From: Desulfovibrionaceae bacterium
GTDB lineage: Bacteria > Desulfobacterota > Desulfovibrionia > Desulfovibrionales > Desulfovibrionaceae
Direction of reading: 5' to 3'
NCBI GenBank assembly: GCA_015709205.1
Contig: JACCQO010000002.1
Location: 62,001-126,000, forward strand
Length of the DNA: 64,000 nt
Shown here: piece after piece, positions 55,412-64,000 of the stretch
How positions within the stretch are numbered: position 1 is the stretch's first letter
Layout of the letters: every line of letters begins with the position of its first letter
Translations under genes and position numbers: made by a program
The notes under the pieces: model-generated
Databases searched by the model: none
What the model was told of the DNA's origin: nothing
What the model saw: the letters and a program-made list of their open reading frames with translations, nothing else

Positions 55412-55729
55412 ATGGTTCGCGAAAACAGCGGGTTCATACTCGGGTCCATCCTGGCCGTGGCCGCCAGCCTGGTGCTCGGCCTGACTCTGGTCTGGCTGAA
55501 CATCGAGCGCATGGACATGGCCTACGGGCTCAAGCAGCTCCAGACCGAGATCGACAAGGGCGAGGCCCTGTCGGCCAAGCTGGGCGTGGAGCGCGACAAC
55601 CTCATGTCCCCCTACCGGCTGCGCAGGAAGGCCGAGGAATACGGCCTGGCCCCGGCGGGCCAGGGTCAGGTGCGGCGCATGCCCGATCCCGATGCCCGGC
55701 CCGGCGCGCAGGCCGGGGGCGGAAACTGA
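55412..55729 (+). CDS. ftsL: Cell division protein FtsL
   Basis: A 105-residue bitopic membrane protein. Short cytoplasmic N-terminus, one membrane helix (about residues 9-29, ILGSILAVAASLVLGLTLVW), then a periplasmic coiled segment (LKQLQTEIDKGEALSAKLGVERDNL) and a tail with AEEYGLAPAGQGQV. The residues after the coil fit FtsL at this location between rsmH and ftsI. Sequence is weakly conserved in this family; the call rests on topology and gene order. ATG at 55412 has AGGAGAATCGG upstream. Confidence 0.85.
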   Translation: MVRENSGFILGSILAVAASLVLGLTLVWLNIERMDMAYGLKQLQTEIDKGEALSAKLGVERDNLMSPYRLRRKAEEYGLAPAGQGQVRRMPDPDARPGAQAGGGN

Positions 55730-55792
55730 TTTTTCGGAACCCGCTTCGGATTCGGCCCCAGAGAATCAAGGACCAAGGAACCAGAGGACACG

Positions 55793-57835
55793 ATGCGAGC
55801 CCGCAAAGCCAACAAACCCCTGCCGGCCTCCCGGCTGCCCAAGGCGCGGACCCTGCGTCTCGGCGCGGCCGTGGACGGCAGCCGGGTGCGCATCGTGCTC
55901 GTGGCCGCGCTCATGGGCTTGGCCTGGCTCGGCCTGCTGGGCCGGGCCTACTGGGTCCAGGTGGTGGACGGGCCGCGCCTGGCGAGCCTGGCCAGCCGTC
56001 AGCACGTGGCCTCGGAATACGTCAGCGGCGAGCGCGGCCGCATCTACGACCGCGCCGGGCACCTGCTGGCCATGAGCGTGGAGTTCAAGTCCATCTTCGC
56101 GCGGCCCCTGGAGGTGGAGAATCCCCGGGCCGCGGCGCGCGTGCTCGCGAACGCGCTCTCCCGGCCCTATGCCGAGGTCCTGCGTCGCCTGACCGAGCGC
56201 CGCAAGTTCGTGTGGATCGCGCGCCAGGTGGGCGACAAGGCCGCCTCGGTGGTGGCCGACGCCAGCCTGTCGGGCGTGTACTTGACGACCGAGTATGCGC
56301 GGCAGTATCCGGACCGCCACCTGGCCGGGCAGCTCATCGGCTTTGTGGGATTGGACCAGAAGGGCCTGGAAGGCGTGGAAAAGGCCTTCGACGGGCTGCT
56401 CGCGGGCCGCGAGGCCAGCTTCCCGGTGCAGCGCGACGCCTCGGGCCGCCGCCTCTATCTGGACGAGGCGGGCCGCGAGGTGGACATCGACGGCGGCGAC
56501 CTGCACCTGACCATCGACGAGCACGTCCAGTTCGTGGCCGAGGAGGCCCTGCAGGCCGCGGTGCGCGACAACGAGGCCAAAAGCGGCACCTGCCTGGTGG
56601 TGGACGTGGCCTCGGGCGAGATCCTGGCCTGGGCCGAATACCCGTTCTTCAACCCCAACACCTATCGCGACTCCAGCCCGGCCCAGTGGCGTTCGCGCAT
56701 CGCGGGCGACGCCGTGGAGCCCGGATCCACGCTCAAGGCCTTTGTCGTGGCCGCGGCCCTGCAGGAGGGCGTGTGCGACCGCGACAGCCTCTACTACTGC
56801 GAGAACGGCCGCTGGCGCATCAAGGGCGCGACCATCAACGACACGCACAAGTACAAGTGGCTGCCCGTGCACAAGGTGCTGCGGTACTCCTCCAATATCG
56901 GGGCGGCCAAGATCGGCGAAGGCCTCGGCGTGCCCAAGTACTACGAATATCTTTCCAACCTCGGTTTCGGCCGGCGCACGGGGCTGCCGCTGCCGGGCGA
57001 GAGCAGGGGCATCCTGCGCGAGCCCGGCGAGTGGACGGACGTGGACCTGGCCGCGGCCTCCTTCGGCCAGGGCGTGGGCGTGACCGCGCTGCAGCTGGCC
57101 CGGGCCTACCTGTGCCTGGCCAACGACGGCGTGCTGAGGCCCCTGCGCCTGGTGCGCTCGCCCGAGGTGGAGCGCGAGCCCGACCGGGCCGTGTTCCGGC
57201 CCGAGGTCGCGCGCCAGGTGCTGGCCATGCTCCGCGACGTGGTCATGGAGGACGGCACGGGCACGGCCGCGCGCATCGAGGGGCTGCAGATCGGCGGCAA
57301 GACGGGCACGGCCCAGAAGGCCGAGCCGACCGGGGGGTACGGCAAGAAGTACCTGGCGTCGTTCGTGGGTTTCGTGCCCGTGGACAGGCCCAGGTTTTAC
57401 ATCCAGGTGATGGTCGACGAGCCCCAGCCGAGCCACTACGGCGGGGTCGTCGCCGCCCCGGCGTTCAAGGAGATCGCCGTCAAATCGTTGGCCTACCTGG
57501 GCGAGCTGCCCGATGTCGGGCCCTTGCCCGCAGCGGCCATGGAGGTGGCAGGTGATGCCGAAAACAAGCGGATCGTTCACAAGTTCGAGGTTGGGGAAAA
57601 TGCTGCTGGAAGCGTTGCAGCTTCCGCTGACCGGGATGACGGCCGCGTGCCAGACGTTGTCGGCTATTCGCTGCGTCGGGCCGTGGCGCTTTTCGCACGC
57701 CGGGGGGTCATGCCCGCCGTACGGGGCGAGGGTCTGGTCGTCGCCCGCCAGAGCCCTGCTCCGGGAGGATCATGGGAAAAGGCCCGCGAGCAGGGGTGCG
57801 TCCTCTGGCTCGCGCGCGGGGACGAACGGTCCTGA
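55793..57835 (+). CDS. ftsI: Penicillin-binding protein 2/3, FtsI, with C-terminal PASTA domain
   Basis: A 680-residue peptidoglycan transpeptidase of the division septum. A basic cytoplasmic N-terminus and one membrane anchor (about residues 33-53) lead to a PBP dimerisation domain (SGERGRIYDRAGHLLA at 76-91). The transpeptidase has Ser312 in PGSTLKAF (SxxK), Ser366-Ser-Asn368 (SxN) and KTGTA at 503-507. The last about 60 residues form a PASTA-like unit (DVVGYSLRRAVALFARRGVM), which binds muropeptides; PASTA on FtsI is known in delta-proteobacterial and Gram-positive forms. It belongs to the dcw operon, followed by murE after 7 bases. Confidence 0.95.
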   Translation: MRARKANKPLPASRLPKARTLRLGAAVDGSRVRIVLVAALMGLAWLGLLGRAYWVQVVDGPRLASLASRQHVASEYVSGERGRIYDRAGHLLAMSVEFKSIFARPLEVENPRAAARVLANALSRPYAEVLRRLTERRKFVWIARQVGDKAASVVADASLSGVYLTTEYARQYPDRHLAGQLIGFVGLDQKGLEGVEKAFDGLLAGREASFPVQRDASGRRLYLDEAGREVDIDGGDLHLTIDEHVQFVAEEALQAAVRDNEAKSGTCLVVDVASGEILAWAEYPFFNPNTYRDSSPAQWRSRIAGDAVEPGSTLKAFVVAAALQEGVCDRDSLYYCENGRWRIKGATINDTHKYKWLPVHKVLRYSSNIGAAKIGEGLGVPKYYEYLSNLGFGRRTGLPLPGESRGILREPGEWTDVDLAAASFGQGVGVTALQLARAYLCLANDGVLRPLRLVRSPEVEREPDRAVFRPEVARQVLAMLRDVVMEDGTGTAARIEGLQIGGKTGTAQKAEPTGGYGKKYLASFVGFVPVDRPRFYIQVMVDEPQPSHYGGVVAAPAFKEIAVKSLAYLGELPDVGPLPAAAMEVAGDAENKRIVHKFEVGENAAGSVAASADRDDGRVPDVVGYSLRRAVALFARRGVMPAVRGEGLVVARQSPAPGGSWEKAREQGCVLWLARGDERS

Positions 57836-57842
57836 CATCGAT

Positions 57843-59291
57843 ATGGAGAAACCCTTGCAGTTCGAAGCCCTCAAGGAACTGGTCCGCCAGGGCCTGATGG
57901 TCCGCAGCCACTCGGGCCGCGTGCTCGCGGGCGAGGCCTTCGTGGCCGTGCCCGGGGCCAAGGTGGACGGCGCGCGGTTCATCGCCGACGCCCTGGAACG
58001 CGGCGCGGCCTGGGTCGTGTGCCGCGACGCGGAGATGGTGCCCGAAACGCACCGCGACAAGGCCGTGGTCCATCCCGAGCCCGCCGTGGCCCTGGGCGAG
58101 CTGGCCGCCGCGCACTTCGGCACCGAGGACCTGGGGATCCCCATCGTGGGCGTGACCGGCACCAACGGCAAGACCACCACCTGCTACATGCTCGAACATC
58201 TTTTCAGCGCCCTGGGCCGCCGCGTGGGCGTGCTCGGCACCGTGACCTACCGCTGGCCCGGGTTCGAGCTGGACGCGCCGCTGACCACGCCGGACTGCTG
58301 GCAGCTGCACGAGCTGATTTCCAACATGGCCGCCGCGGGCGTGGACATGGTCGTCATGGAGGTCTCCTCCCACGCCCTGGCCCAGGACCGCGTGGCCGGG
58401 CTGGAGTTCGCCGCGGGCGTGCTCACCAACGTGACCCAGGACCACCTGGACTACCACAAGACCATGGAGGACTACTTCCAGGCCAAGGCCCGGCTGTTCA
58501 CGCGCTGCGCGCCCGAGGGCAAGCCCGGCGTGGTCAACCTGGACGACCCCTACGGCGCGCGCCTGGCCCGGGAATATCCCCAGGCCGTGGGCTACGGCCT
58601 CGGCGCGGGGGCCTGCGCCGCGGTCGAGAACTCCCTGTGCGGCGAGGTGCTGGAGAGCACCACGGCCGGGCTGAAGCTGCGCATGCGCTGGCACGACGAG
58701 ACCTGGGAACTGAAGTCCACCCAGGTGGGCGAGCACAACGGTTCGAATCTGCTGGCCGTGCAGGCCGTGGGCTTGGCCCTGGGCGTCAAGCCCGCGCAGT
58801 TCAAGGTGCTGGAGTCCTTCAAGGGCGTGCCCGGGCGGTTGGAGCGCGTGGCCAATTCCAAGGGACTGGACGTGTTCGTGGACTACGCGCACACCCCGGA
58901 CGCCCTGGAGCACGTGCTCGACGCCCTGCACGGAGCCGGGTTCGCGCGCATCGTCACCGTGTTCGGCTGCGGCGGCGACCGCGACCGCACCAAGCGCCCG
59001 CTCATGGGCCGCGCCGTGTGCGCGCGCTCGGCCGTGGCCGTGGTCACGTCCGACAATCCGCGCTCAGAGGATCCCCTGGCCATCATCGAGGACATCAAGC
59101 CCGGCCTGGCCGCCTGCGCCAAGGTCATCGTGGAGCCGGACCGCCGCGCGGCCATCCGGCTGGCCGTGGGCGCCATGCGCCCGGGCGACTGCCTGCTCGT
59201 CGCGGGCAAGGGCCACGAGGCCTATCAGGAGATCCGGGGCGAACGCACCCATTTCAGCGACCAGGAAACCGTGCGGGAGATCCTGAAGTGA
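57843..59291 (+). CDS. murE: UDP-MurNAc-tripeptide synthetase (meso-DAP ligase)
   Basis: A 482-residue ligase that adds meso-diaminopimelate to UDP-MurNAc-L-Ala-D-Glu with ATP. P-loop GTNGKTT at residues 106-112, carbamylated Lys region further on, and the specificity motif DNPR at 404-407 (SDNPRSEDP), which marks the meso-DAP-type enzyme rather than the Lys-type. ATG at 57843; ribosome-binding site weak. The next gene start (GTG 59288) overlaps its stop. Consistent with Gram-negative peptidoglycan. Confidence 0.97.
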   Translation: MEKPLQFEALKELVRQGLMVRSHSGRVLAGEAFVAVPGAKVDGARFIADALERGAAWVVCRDAEMVPETHRDKAVVHPEPAVALGELAAAHFGTEDLGIPIVGVTGTNGKTTTCYMLEHLFSALGRRVGVLGTVTYRWPGFELDAPLTTPDCWQLHELISNMAAAGVDMVVMEVSSHALAQDRVAGLEFAAGVLTNVTQDHLDYHKTMEDYFQAKARLFTRCAPEGKPGVVNLDDPYGARLAREYPQAVGYGLGAGACAAVENSLCGEVLESTTAGLKLRMRWHDETWELKSTQVGEHNGSNLLAVQAVGLALGVKPAQFKVLESFKGVPGRLERVANSKGLDVFVDYAHTPDALEHVLDALHGAGFARIVTVFGCGGDRDRTKRPLMGRAVCARSAVAVVTSDNPRSEDPLAIIEDIKPGLAACAKVIVEPDRRAAIRLAVGAMRPGDCLLVAGKGHEAYQEIRGERTHFSDQETVREILK

Positions 59292-60727
59292 AGCTGACCC
59301 TGGCCGATGCACGCACCGCCATGCGCGCGGTGGGCGACCTGGCGGACCGCGCCGAGGTCATGCCCCGCCGCGCGGCCACCGACAGCCGCGAGGTGGGCCA
59401 CGGCGACGTGTTCTTCTGCATCCGGGGCGAGCGCGTGGACGGCCACGACTACGCCCGGGCCGCGGTGGCCGCCGGGGCCGTGGCCGTGGTCGCCGGGCGC
59501 GTGCTGCCCGACGCGGGCGCGCCCGTGCTCGTGGCCGACGACGTCGCCGCCGCCCTGGGGCGGCTGGCCGCGGCGCACCGCGCCCGGTCCAGCTCCCGGG
59601 TCATCGGCGTCACGGGCTCGGCGGGCAAGACCACGGTCAAGGAACTGCTCGCCGCCGTGCTCTCCTGCGCGGGCGAGACGGCCAGGAACAGGCTGAACCT
59701 CAACAATCAGATCGGCATGCCCCTGTCCATGCTCGCGGCCTCGGGCGACGAGCGCTTCTGGGTCATGGAGGCGGGCATCAGCGAGCCGCGCGACATGGAC
59801 GAGCTGGGCGCGGTGTTGCGGCCGGACCTGGCCGTGGTCGTCAACGTGGGCCCGGCGCACCTGGAGGCCCTGGGCGACGTGGCCGGGGTGGCCCGGCACA
59901 AGGCCCGGCTCCTGGCCTGGACCTCGGACGCCAACGGCGGCGGCCAGGGCCTGGTCAGCGCGGACTACCCCGAGCTGGTGGCCGCCGCGCGCGCCGAAAT
60001 GGCCGGCGTGGCCTTCTTCTCGGCCCGCGGGGCGGACGCGGACGCGGTCGAGGTCCCGGGCCGGATGGTCTGCACCGCGCGCTATCTGGGCGCCGTGGCC
60101 GAAGGCGGCCGTTTCCTGCTGACCCTGGAGGACGGCGAACTGGACCTGACGCTGCCCCTGCGCGGCGCGTTCCTGGCCGAGTCCGTGGCCGCCGCCGCCG
60201 GTGCCGCGCTGCTCGCGGGCTGCGCGCCCGAGACCGTGGCCCTGGGCCTGGCCAAGGCCGAACTCCCGCGCCAGCGCTTTTCCGTGCGCCCGGCGGCCGT
60301 GGCGGGCTGGACCGTGATCGACGACTCCTACAACGCCAACCCGCTGTCCCTGCAACGCGCCATGGAGGCGGCCGCGGAGATGGCCCGGGCGTCCGGCGCT
60401 CTCCGCGAGCTGGTGCTCGTGCTCGGCGAGATGCGCGAGCTGGGCGCGGACGCGGTGCGCGCGCACCGCGAGGCCGGCGCGCAGGCCGCGCGGCTGGGAG
60501 CGGCCGTGGTCTTCTGGAAGGGCGGCCACGCCGAGGACGTGGAGCAGGGGCTCCGGGCGGAAAATTTCGAGGGCGTGTTCCGCGCCGAGGCCGCGCCGGG
60601 GGACGTGCGCGACTATCTGGCCGGACGCGCGGGAAACGAAGGCGTGGTCCTGGTCAAGGGCTCGCACTCCAACCACATGGAACACTTCACATCGGCCATT
60701 GTCCGGGAGAACGCGGATGTTGTATAA
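59288..60727 (+). CDS. murF: UDP-MurNAc-tripeptide D-alanyl-D-alanine ligase
   Basis: A 479-residue ATP-dependent ligase that attaches D-Ala-D-Ala to the tripeptide precursor. GTG start at 59288 overlaps murE stop (GTGA). P-loop GSAGKTT at 110-116, [23 protein letters not shown] and the C-terminal [11 protein letters not shown] plus VLGEMRELG motifs are characteristic. Followed by mraY whose ATG lies 10 bases before the murF stop. Confidence 0.97.
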   Translation: MKLTLADARTAMRAVGDLADRAEVMPRRAATDSREVGHGDVFFCIRGERVDGHDYARAAVAAGAVAVVAGRVLPDAGAPVLVADDVAAALGRLAAAHRARSSSRVIGVTGSAGKTTVKELLAAVLSCAGETARNRLNLNNQIGMPLSMLAASGDERFWVMEAGISEPRDMDELGAVLRPDLAVVVNVGPAHLEALGDVAGVARHKARLLAWTSDANGGGQGLVSADYPELVAAARAEMAGVAFFSARGADADAVEVPGRMVCTARYLGAVAEGGRFLLTLEDGELDLTLPLRGAFLAESVAAAAGAALLAGCAPETVALGLAKAELPRQRFSVRPAAVAGWTVIDDSYNANPLSLQRAMEAAAEMARASGALRELVLVLGEMRELGADAVRAHREAGAQAARLGAAVVFWKGGHAEDVEQGLRAENFEGVFRAEAAPGDVRDYLAGRAGNEGVVLVKGSHSNHMEHFTSAIVRENADVV

Positions 60728-61793
60728 CCTGCTGTACCCGTTGAGTTCCGACGTCGGATTCCTCAACGTCTTCCGGTACATCACCTTTCGGTCCATCTGG
60801 GCCCTGCTCACGGCGCTGATGATCACCATCCTCATCGGACCGGCGTTCATCCGCCTCCTGCAGCGCATCAAGTGCGGCCAGTACATCCAGGCCGAGGTCC
60901 AGGCGCACCAGTGCAAGGCCGGGACCCCGACCATGGGCGGCCTGCTCATGGGCGCGGGCGTGATCGTCAGCGTGCTGCTCTGGGCCGACCTGACCAACCA
61001 CTACGTCTGGTTGATCCTCTTCGTCTTCGCGGGCTTCGGGCTGGTCGGCTTCCTGGACGACTATTCCAAGCTGCGCCACCACGCCAACAAGGGCTTCTCC
61101 GCGCGGGCCAAGTTCCTGGGCCAGGTCCTGGTGGCCGTGGCGGCCATGGTCTTCCTGATCCACGAGCCCGCCTACTCCACGACCCTGGCCGTGCCGTTCC
61201 TCAAGGCCTTCACCCCGAACCTGGGCTGGCTCTACCTGCCCTTCGCCGTGCTCGTCATGGTCGGTTCCTCCAACGGCGTGAACCTGACCGACGGCATGGA
61301 CGGACTGGCCATCGGCCCGGCCATCGTGGCCGGGGCCTGTTTCAGCATCTTCGTCTACGTGGCCGGCCACGTGGCCATGGCCAGGTACCTGCAGGTCTCC
61401 TACATCCCCGGCGTGGGCGAGGTGGCCGTGTTCTGCGGCGCCCTGGTGGGCGGCGGGCTCGGGTTCCTCTGGTTCAACGCCTTCCCGGCCCAGGTCTTCA
61501 TGGGCGACGTGGGCTCCCTGTCCATCGGCGGGGCGCTCGGGTTCGTGGCCGTGCTCTGCAAGCAGGAACTGGTCCTGGTCATCGTGGGCGGGCTCTTCGT
61601 GGTCGAGACCCTCTCGGTCATCCTCCAGGTGGGCTACTTCCGGTTCAGCGGCGGCAAGCGCATCTTCCGCATGGCTCCGCTGCACCACCATTTCGAACTC
61701 AAGGGCATTCCGGAATCCAAGATCATCATCCGCTTTTGGATTCTCTCCATCCTTCTGGCCCTGGCCGCGCTCTCCACGCTCAAGCTGCGCTGA
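60717..61793 (+). CDS. mraY: Phospho-N-acetylmuramoyl-pentapeptide transferase
   Basis: A 358-residue polytopic membrane enzyme that forms lipid I from UDP-MurNAc-pentapeptide and undecaprenyl phosphate. ATG at 60717 overlaps murF. Around ten transmembrane helices; landmarks are [18 protein letters not shown] (catalytic Asp), [26 protein letters not shown] and [11 protein letters not shown]. About the usual 360 residues. Confidence 0.97.
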   Translation: MLYNLLYPLSSDVGFLNVFRYITFRSIWALLTALMITILIGPAFIRLLQRIKCGQYIQAEVQAHQCKAGTPTMGGLLMGAGVIVSVLLWADLTNHYVWLILFVFAGFGLVGFLDDYSKLRHHANKGFSARAKFLGQVLVAVAAMVFLIHEPAYSTTLAVPFLKAFTPNLGWLYLPFAVLVMVGSSNGVNLTDGMDGLAIGPAIVAGACFSIFVYVAGHVAMARYLQVSYIPGVGEVAVFCGALVGGGLGFLWFNAFPAQVFMGDVGSLSIGGALGFVAVLCKQELVLVIVGGLFVVETLSVILQVGYFRFSGGKRIFRMAPLHHHFELKGIPESKIIIRFWILSILLALAALSTLKLR

Positions 61794-61851
61794 CGGGCGG
61801 ACCGACCGGAACGGGAACAAGAACGAAGGATACAAGACGGGCAGCAAGAAA

Positions 61852-63231
61852 ATGAACAGCAGGATCGAGCAACACGCGCACGAATACGCCGGAAAGACGG
61901 CGGTGGTCGTCGGGGCCGGGGGCTCCGGTCGCGCCGCCGCGCGCCTTCTGGGCGAACTCGGCGCGCACGTGCGCGTGCTCGACAGGGACCTTGCGCACCT
62001 TCCCGACGACTTCAAGGCCCTGGCCGCCGAGCGCGGGTTCGAGCTCGCGGGCGGCGCGCACCGGGCCGAACATTTCGACGGAGCCGACCTCGTGATCATG
62101 AGTCCGGGCGTCCCCGTGGCCGCCATCACCCCCCTCCTGGCTGAGCGGGGGCGTCCGGAGATCATCGGCGAGTTGGAGTTGGCCGCACGGTTGGTCACCG
62201 AGCCGATCATCGCCGTTACCGGAACCAACGGCAAGACGACCACGGTGACCCTGGCCGCGCGCATCCTCGCCTCCGTGGGCCGCAAGGTCTTCCTGGGCGG
62301 CAACGTGGGCACTCCGCTCTGCGAGTACGTGCTCACGGGCGATCGGGCCGACTGCCTGGTGCTCGAGGTCTCCAGCTTCCAGCTCCAGACCAGCGTCACC
62401 TTCAAGCCCTGGGTGGGCGTGCTGCTCAACTTCTCGCCCAACCACCTGGACTACCACGCGGACATGGACGAGTACCTGGACGCCAAGCTGAAGCTCTTCG
62501 CCAACCAGGAGGAGCACGAGCTGGCCGTGCTGCCCGCGGCCCAGCGCGAGCTGCTGGAGCCGCGTCTGGCCACCCGCGCGCGCGTGGTCTGGTACGCCCC
62601 GCAGCAGCGCTTCCACAGCGCGGGCCTGACCGGGGCGCACAACCAGGCCAACATGGAGGCCGCCTACCAAGCCTGCCGCTATCTGGGCGTGACCGAGTGC
62701 GAGGCCCAGATCGCCCTGGGCGCGGTGGAGGCCATGCCCAACCGCCTGGAGCGCGTGGTCGAGACCAACGGAGTGCTCTTCGTCAACGACACCAAGGCCA
62801 CCACCGTGGAGGCCGTAGCCGCGGCCCTGGCCGCCTCGGACCGCCCGGTGCGCCTGCTGGCCGGGGGCAAGTGGAAGGGTGGCGACTTCGCGGTCCTCCG
62901 GCCCCTGGTGCGCGAGAAGGTCCGCGCCGTGGGCCTCTACGGCGCGAGCCGCGAGATCTTCGAGCAGGGCCTTTCCGGCGCGGCCGGAGCGGGCACGGAC
63001 GTGGAGCTCTTCTGGGAGGAGACCATGGAGGCCGCCGCGCGCCGCCTCTACGCCGGGGCCGCCCCGGGCGACGCCGTGCTGCTCTCCCCGGCGACCTCCA
63101 GCTTCGACCAGTACAAGGACTACCAGGCGCGCGGCGACGACTTCCGCCGCATCGCCCGGGCCATCGCGACGGAACAGGCCGGGAACGCGGCCACCGCCGC
63201 CACCCCCAAGGCCGCCGGAGGCGCGCAATGA
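61852..63231 (+). CDS. murD: UDP-MurNAc-L-alanine--D-glutamate ligase
   Basis: A 459-residue ATP-dependent ligase that adds D-Glu to UDP-MurNAc-L-Ala. N-terminal GAGGSGRAAARLLGELG, P-loop GTNGKTT at residues 124-130, then VLEVSSFQLQ, NHLDYH, and NDTKATTVEA plus LLAGGKWKGGDF. Length fits (about 440-460). ATG 61852 follows mraY by 58 bases; stop overlaps the ftsW start (ATGA). The last residues are Ala-rich. Confidence 0.97.
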   Translation: MNSRIEQHAHEYAGKTAVVVGAGGSGRAAARLLGELGAHVRVLDRDLAHLPDDFKALAAERGFELAGGAHRAEHFDGADLVIMSPGVPVAAITPLLAERGRPEIIGELELAARLVTEPIIAVTGTNGKTTTVTLAARILASVGRKVFLGGNVGTPLCEYVLTGDRADCLVLEVSSFQLQTSVTFKPWVGVLLNFSPNHLDYHADMDEYLDAKLKLFANQEEHELAVLPAAQRELLEPRLATRARVVWYAPQQRFHSAGLTGAHNQANMEAAYQACRYLGVTECEAQIALGAVEAMPNRLERVVETNGVLFVNDTKATTVEAVAAALAASDRPVRLLAGGKWKGGDFAVLRPLVREKVRAVGLYGASREIFEQGLSGAAGAGTDVELFWEETMEAAARRLYAGAAPGDAVLLSPATSSFDQYKDYQARGDDFRRIARAIATEQAGNAATAATPKAAGGAQ

Positions 63232-64000
63232 GCACCGCCGATCGCCCGAACGGCGCGCCCCAGGGCCGCGCCTCGCTCAAGGAGGCCGTGCTTTCCATGG
63301 ACCTCCTGCTCCTCGGGGTCACGCTCCTGCTCATGGGCATCGGGCTGATGATGGTGCTCTCGGCCAGCGGAATCATGGCCGAGAAGTTCTTCGGCGACAA
63401 ATACCACTTCTTCCACCGCCAGATCCTCTTCGCCGTGGCGGGCACGGCGCTGATGGCCACCGTGGCCCTGGCCCCGCGCAAGCGCATCTACTCCCTGAAG
63501 TACCTGCTGCTCTTCGGCGTGGTCTTCACGCTCCTGGCCGTGCTCGTCACCCCGCTCGGCCTGGAGATCAACGGCGCGCGGCGCTGGCTCAAGCTCGGCC
63601 CGTTCTCCCTGCAGCCCATGGAGTTCGCCAAGGTGGCCCTGGTCGTCTACCTGGCCTGGTTCTTCAGCCGCAAGCAGGAGCTGGTCAAGAGCTTCTCCGT
63701 GGGCGTGGTGCCGCCGTTCCTGGTCACGGGCCTGATGTGCCTGCTCCTGCTCCTGCAGCCGGACTTCGGCGGCGCGGCCGTGCTGGCCATGCTCCTGTTC
63801 CTGATGTGCCTGGCGGGCGGCACGCGGCTCGTGTACCTGCTCCTGTCCCTGTGCCTGGCCGGGGGCGGGGCCTGGCTGCTCATCGTCCAGTCGCCGTACC
63901 GCTCGCGCCGCCTGCTGGCCTTCATGGACCCCTTCAAGGACGCCCTGGACACCGGCTACCAGCTCGTGCAGTCGCTCTACGCCCTGGGTTCGGGCCGGAT
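63228..64000 (+). CDS. ftsW: Cell division peptidoglycan polymerase FtsW (5-prime part)
   Basis: The first 257 codons of ftsW; the gene continues past the right edge. ATG 63228 overlaps murD stop. After a short hydrophilic start, membrane helices alternate with short loops; conserved SEDS-family marks include MMVLSASGIMAEKFFGD, GARRWLKLGPFSLQPMEFAK (about residues 115-134) and LQPDFGGAAV with the catalytic Asp region, then PFKDALDTGYQLVQSLYALGSG near the end. FtsW polymerises septal glycan with FtsI, whose gene is in the same cluster. Confidence 0.97.
   Translation, partial: MSTADRPNGAPQGRASLKEAVLSMDLLLLGVTLLLMGIGLMMVLSASGIMAEKFFGDKYHFFHRQILFAVAGTALMATVALAPRKRIYSLKYLLLFGVVFTLLAVLVTPLGLEINGARRWLKLGPFSLQPMEFAKVALVVYLAWFFSRKQELVKSFSVGVVPPFLVTGLMCLLLLLQPDFGGAAVLAMLLFLMCLAGGTRLVYLLLSLCLAGGGAWLLIVQSPYRSRRLLAFMDPFKDALDTGYQLVQSLYALGSGR

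Overview
The window is GC-rich (roughly 65-70 percent by eye) chromosomal DNA of a Gram-negative bacterium. It has lipoproteins with lipoboxes, an outer-membrane usher, meso-DAP-type MurE, large hybrid sensor kinases, CheV and an FMN riboswitch. Gene content and protein style suggest a Desulfovibrio-like member of the Desulfobacterota. That placement is an inference from remembered family resemblance, not from a search.

Layout. (1) 1-15,000 is a surface-polysaccharide region. A minus-strand run reads, in transcription order, a 1644-residue fusion (two glycosyltransferases, an alpha/alpha-toroid domain and a methyltransferase), a polysaccharide deacetylase, a capsule-synthesis-like protein, LegB and the start of another glycosyltransferase. 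WecB, a GT4-type glycosyltransferase and a second sugar epimerase lie nearby, with an unrelated flavoprotein and a small secreted protein between them. (2) 15,100-21,600 holds tRNA-Ser(GCU), a metallo-beta-lactamase-fold hydrolase, a large hybrid histidine kinase and a divergent ArgP-like regulator/LysE-type exporter pair. (3) 21,600-31,300 is an alternative chaperone-usher locus. Two DUF4402 subunits and a chaperone are on the plus strand behind a near-consensus promoter. A TPR protein, a lipoprotein and an usher ending in a SPOR domain are on the minus strand. (4) 31,400-37,200 is a tightly overlapping minus-strand operon: GT2 glycosyltransferase, methyltransferase and two membrane GT-C/TPR proteins. 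It looks like a lipid-linked-sugar protein glycosylation unit. (5) 37,600-52,900 is mixed housekeeping and signalling: small lipoproteins, CheV, a cyclic-nucleotide-binding regulator, a cysteine-cluster protein, shikimate kinase, a second hybrid kinase, rplM-rpsI, an HD/CBS pair, riboswitch-controlled ribB, a divergent ATP-type PEP carboxykinase and an HD-GYP protein. (6) 53,790-64,000 is the division and cell wall (dcw) cluster: MraZ boxes, mraZ, rsmH, ftsL, ftsI, murE, murF, mraY, murD and the start of ftsW.

The least ordinary parts are the usher-SPOR fusion and its split chaperone-usher locus, the four-domain polysaccharide fusion with an AT-rich rare-codon island at a domain junction, the four-gene candidate protein-glycosylation operon, and an unexplained hairpin-rich AT-flanked region at about 21,950-22,140. 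Several intergenic regions also carry short perfect or near-perfect tandem repeats (10-16 bp units and one 26-bp hairpin-forming unit), which looks like a property of this genome.
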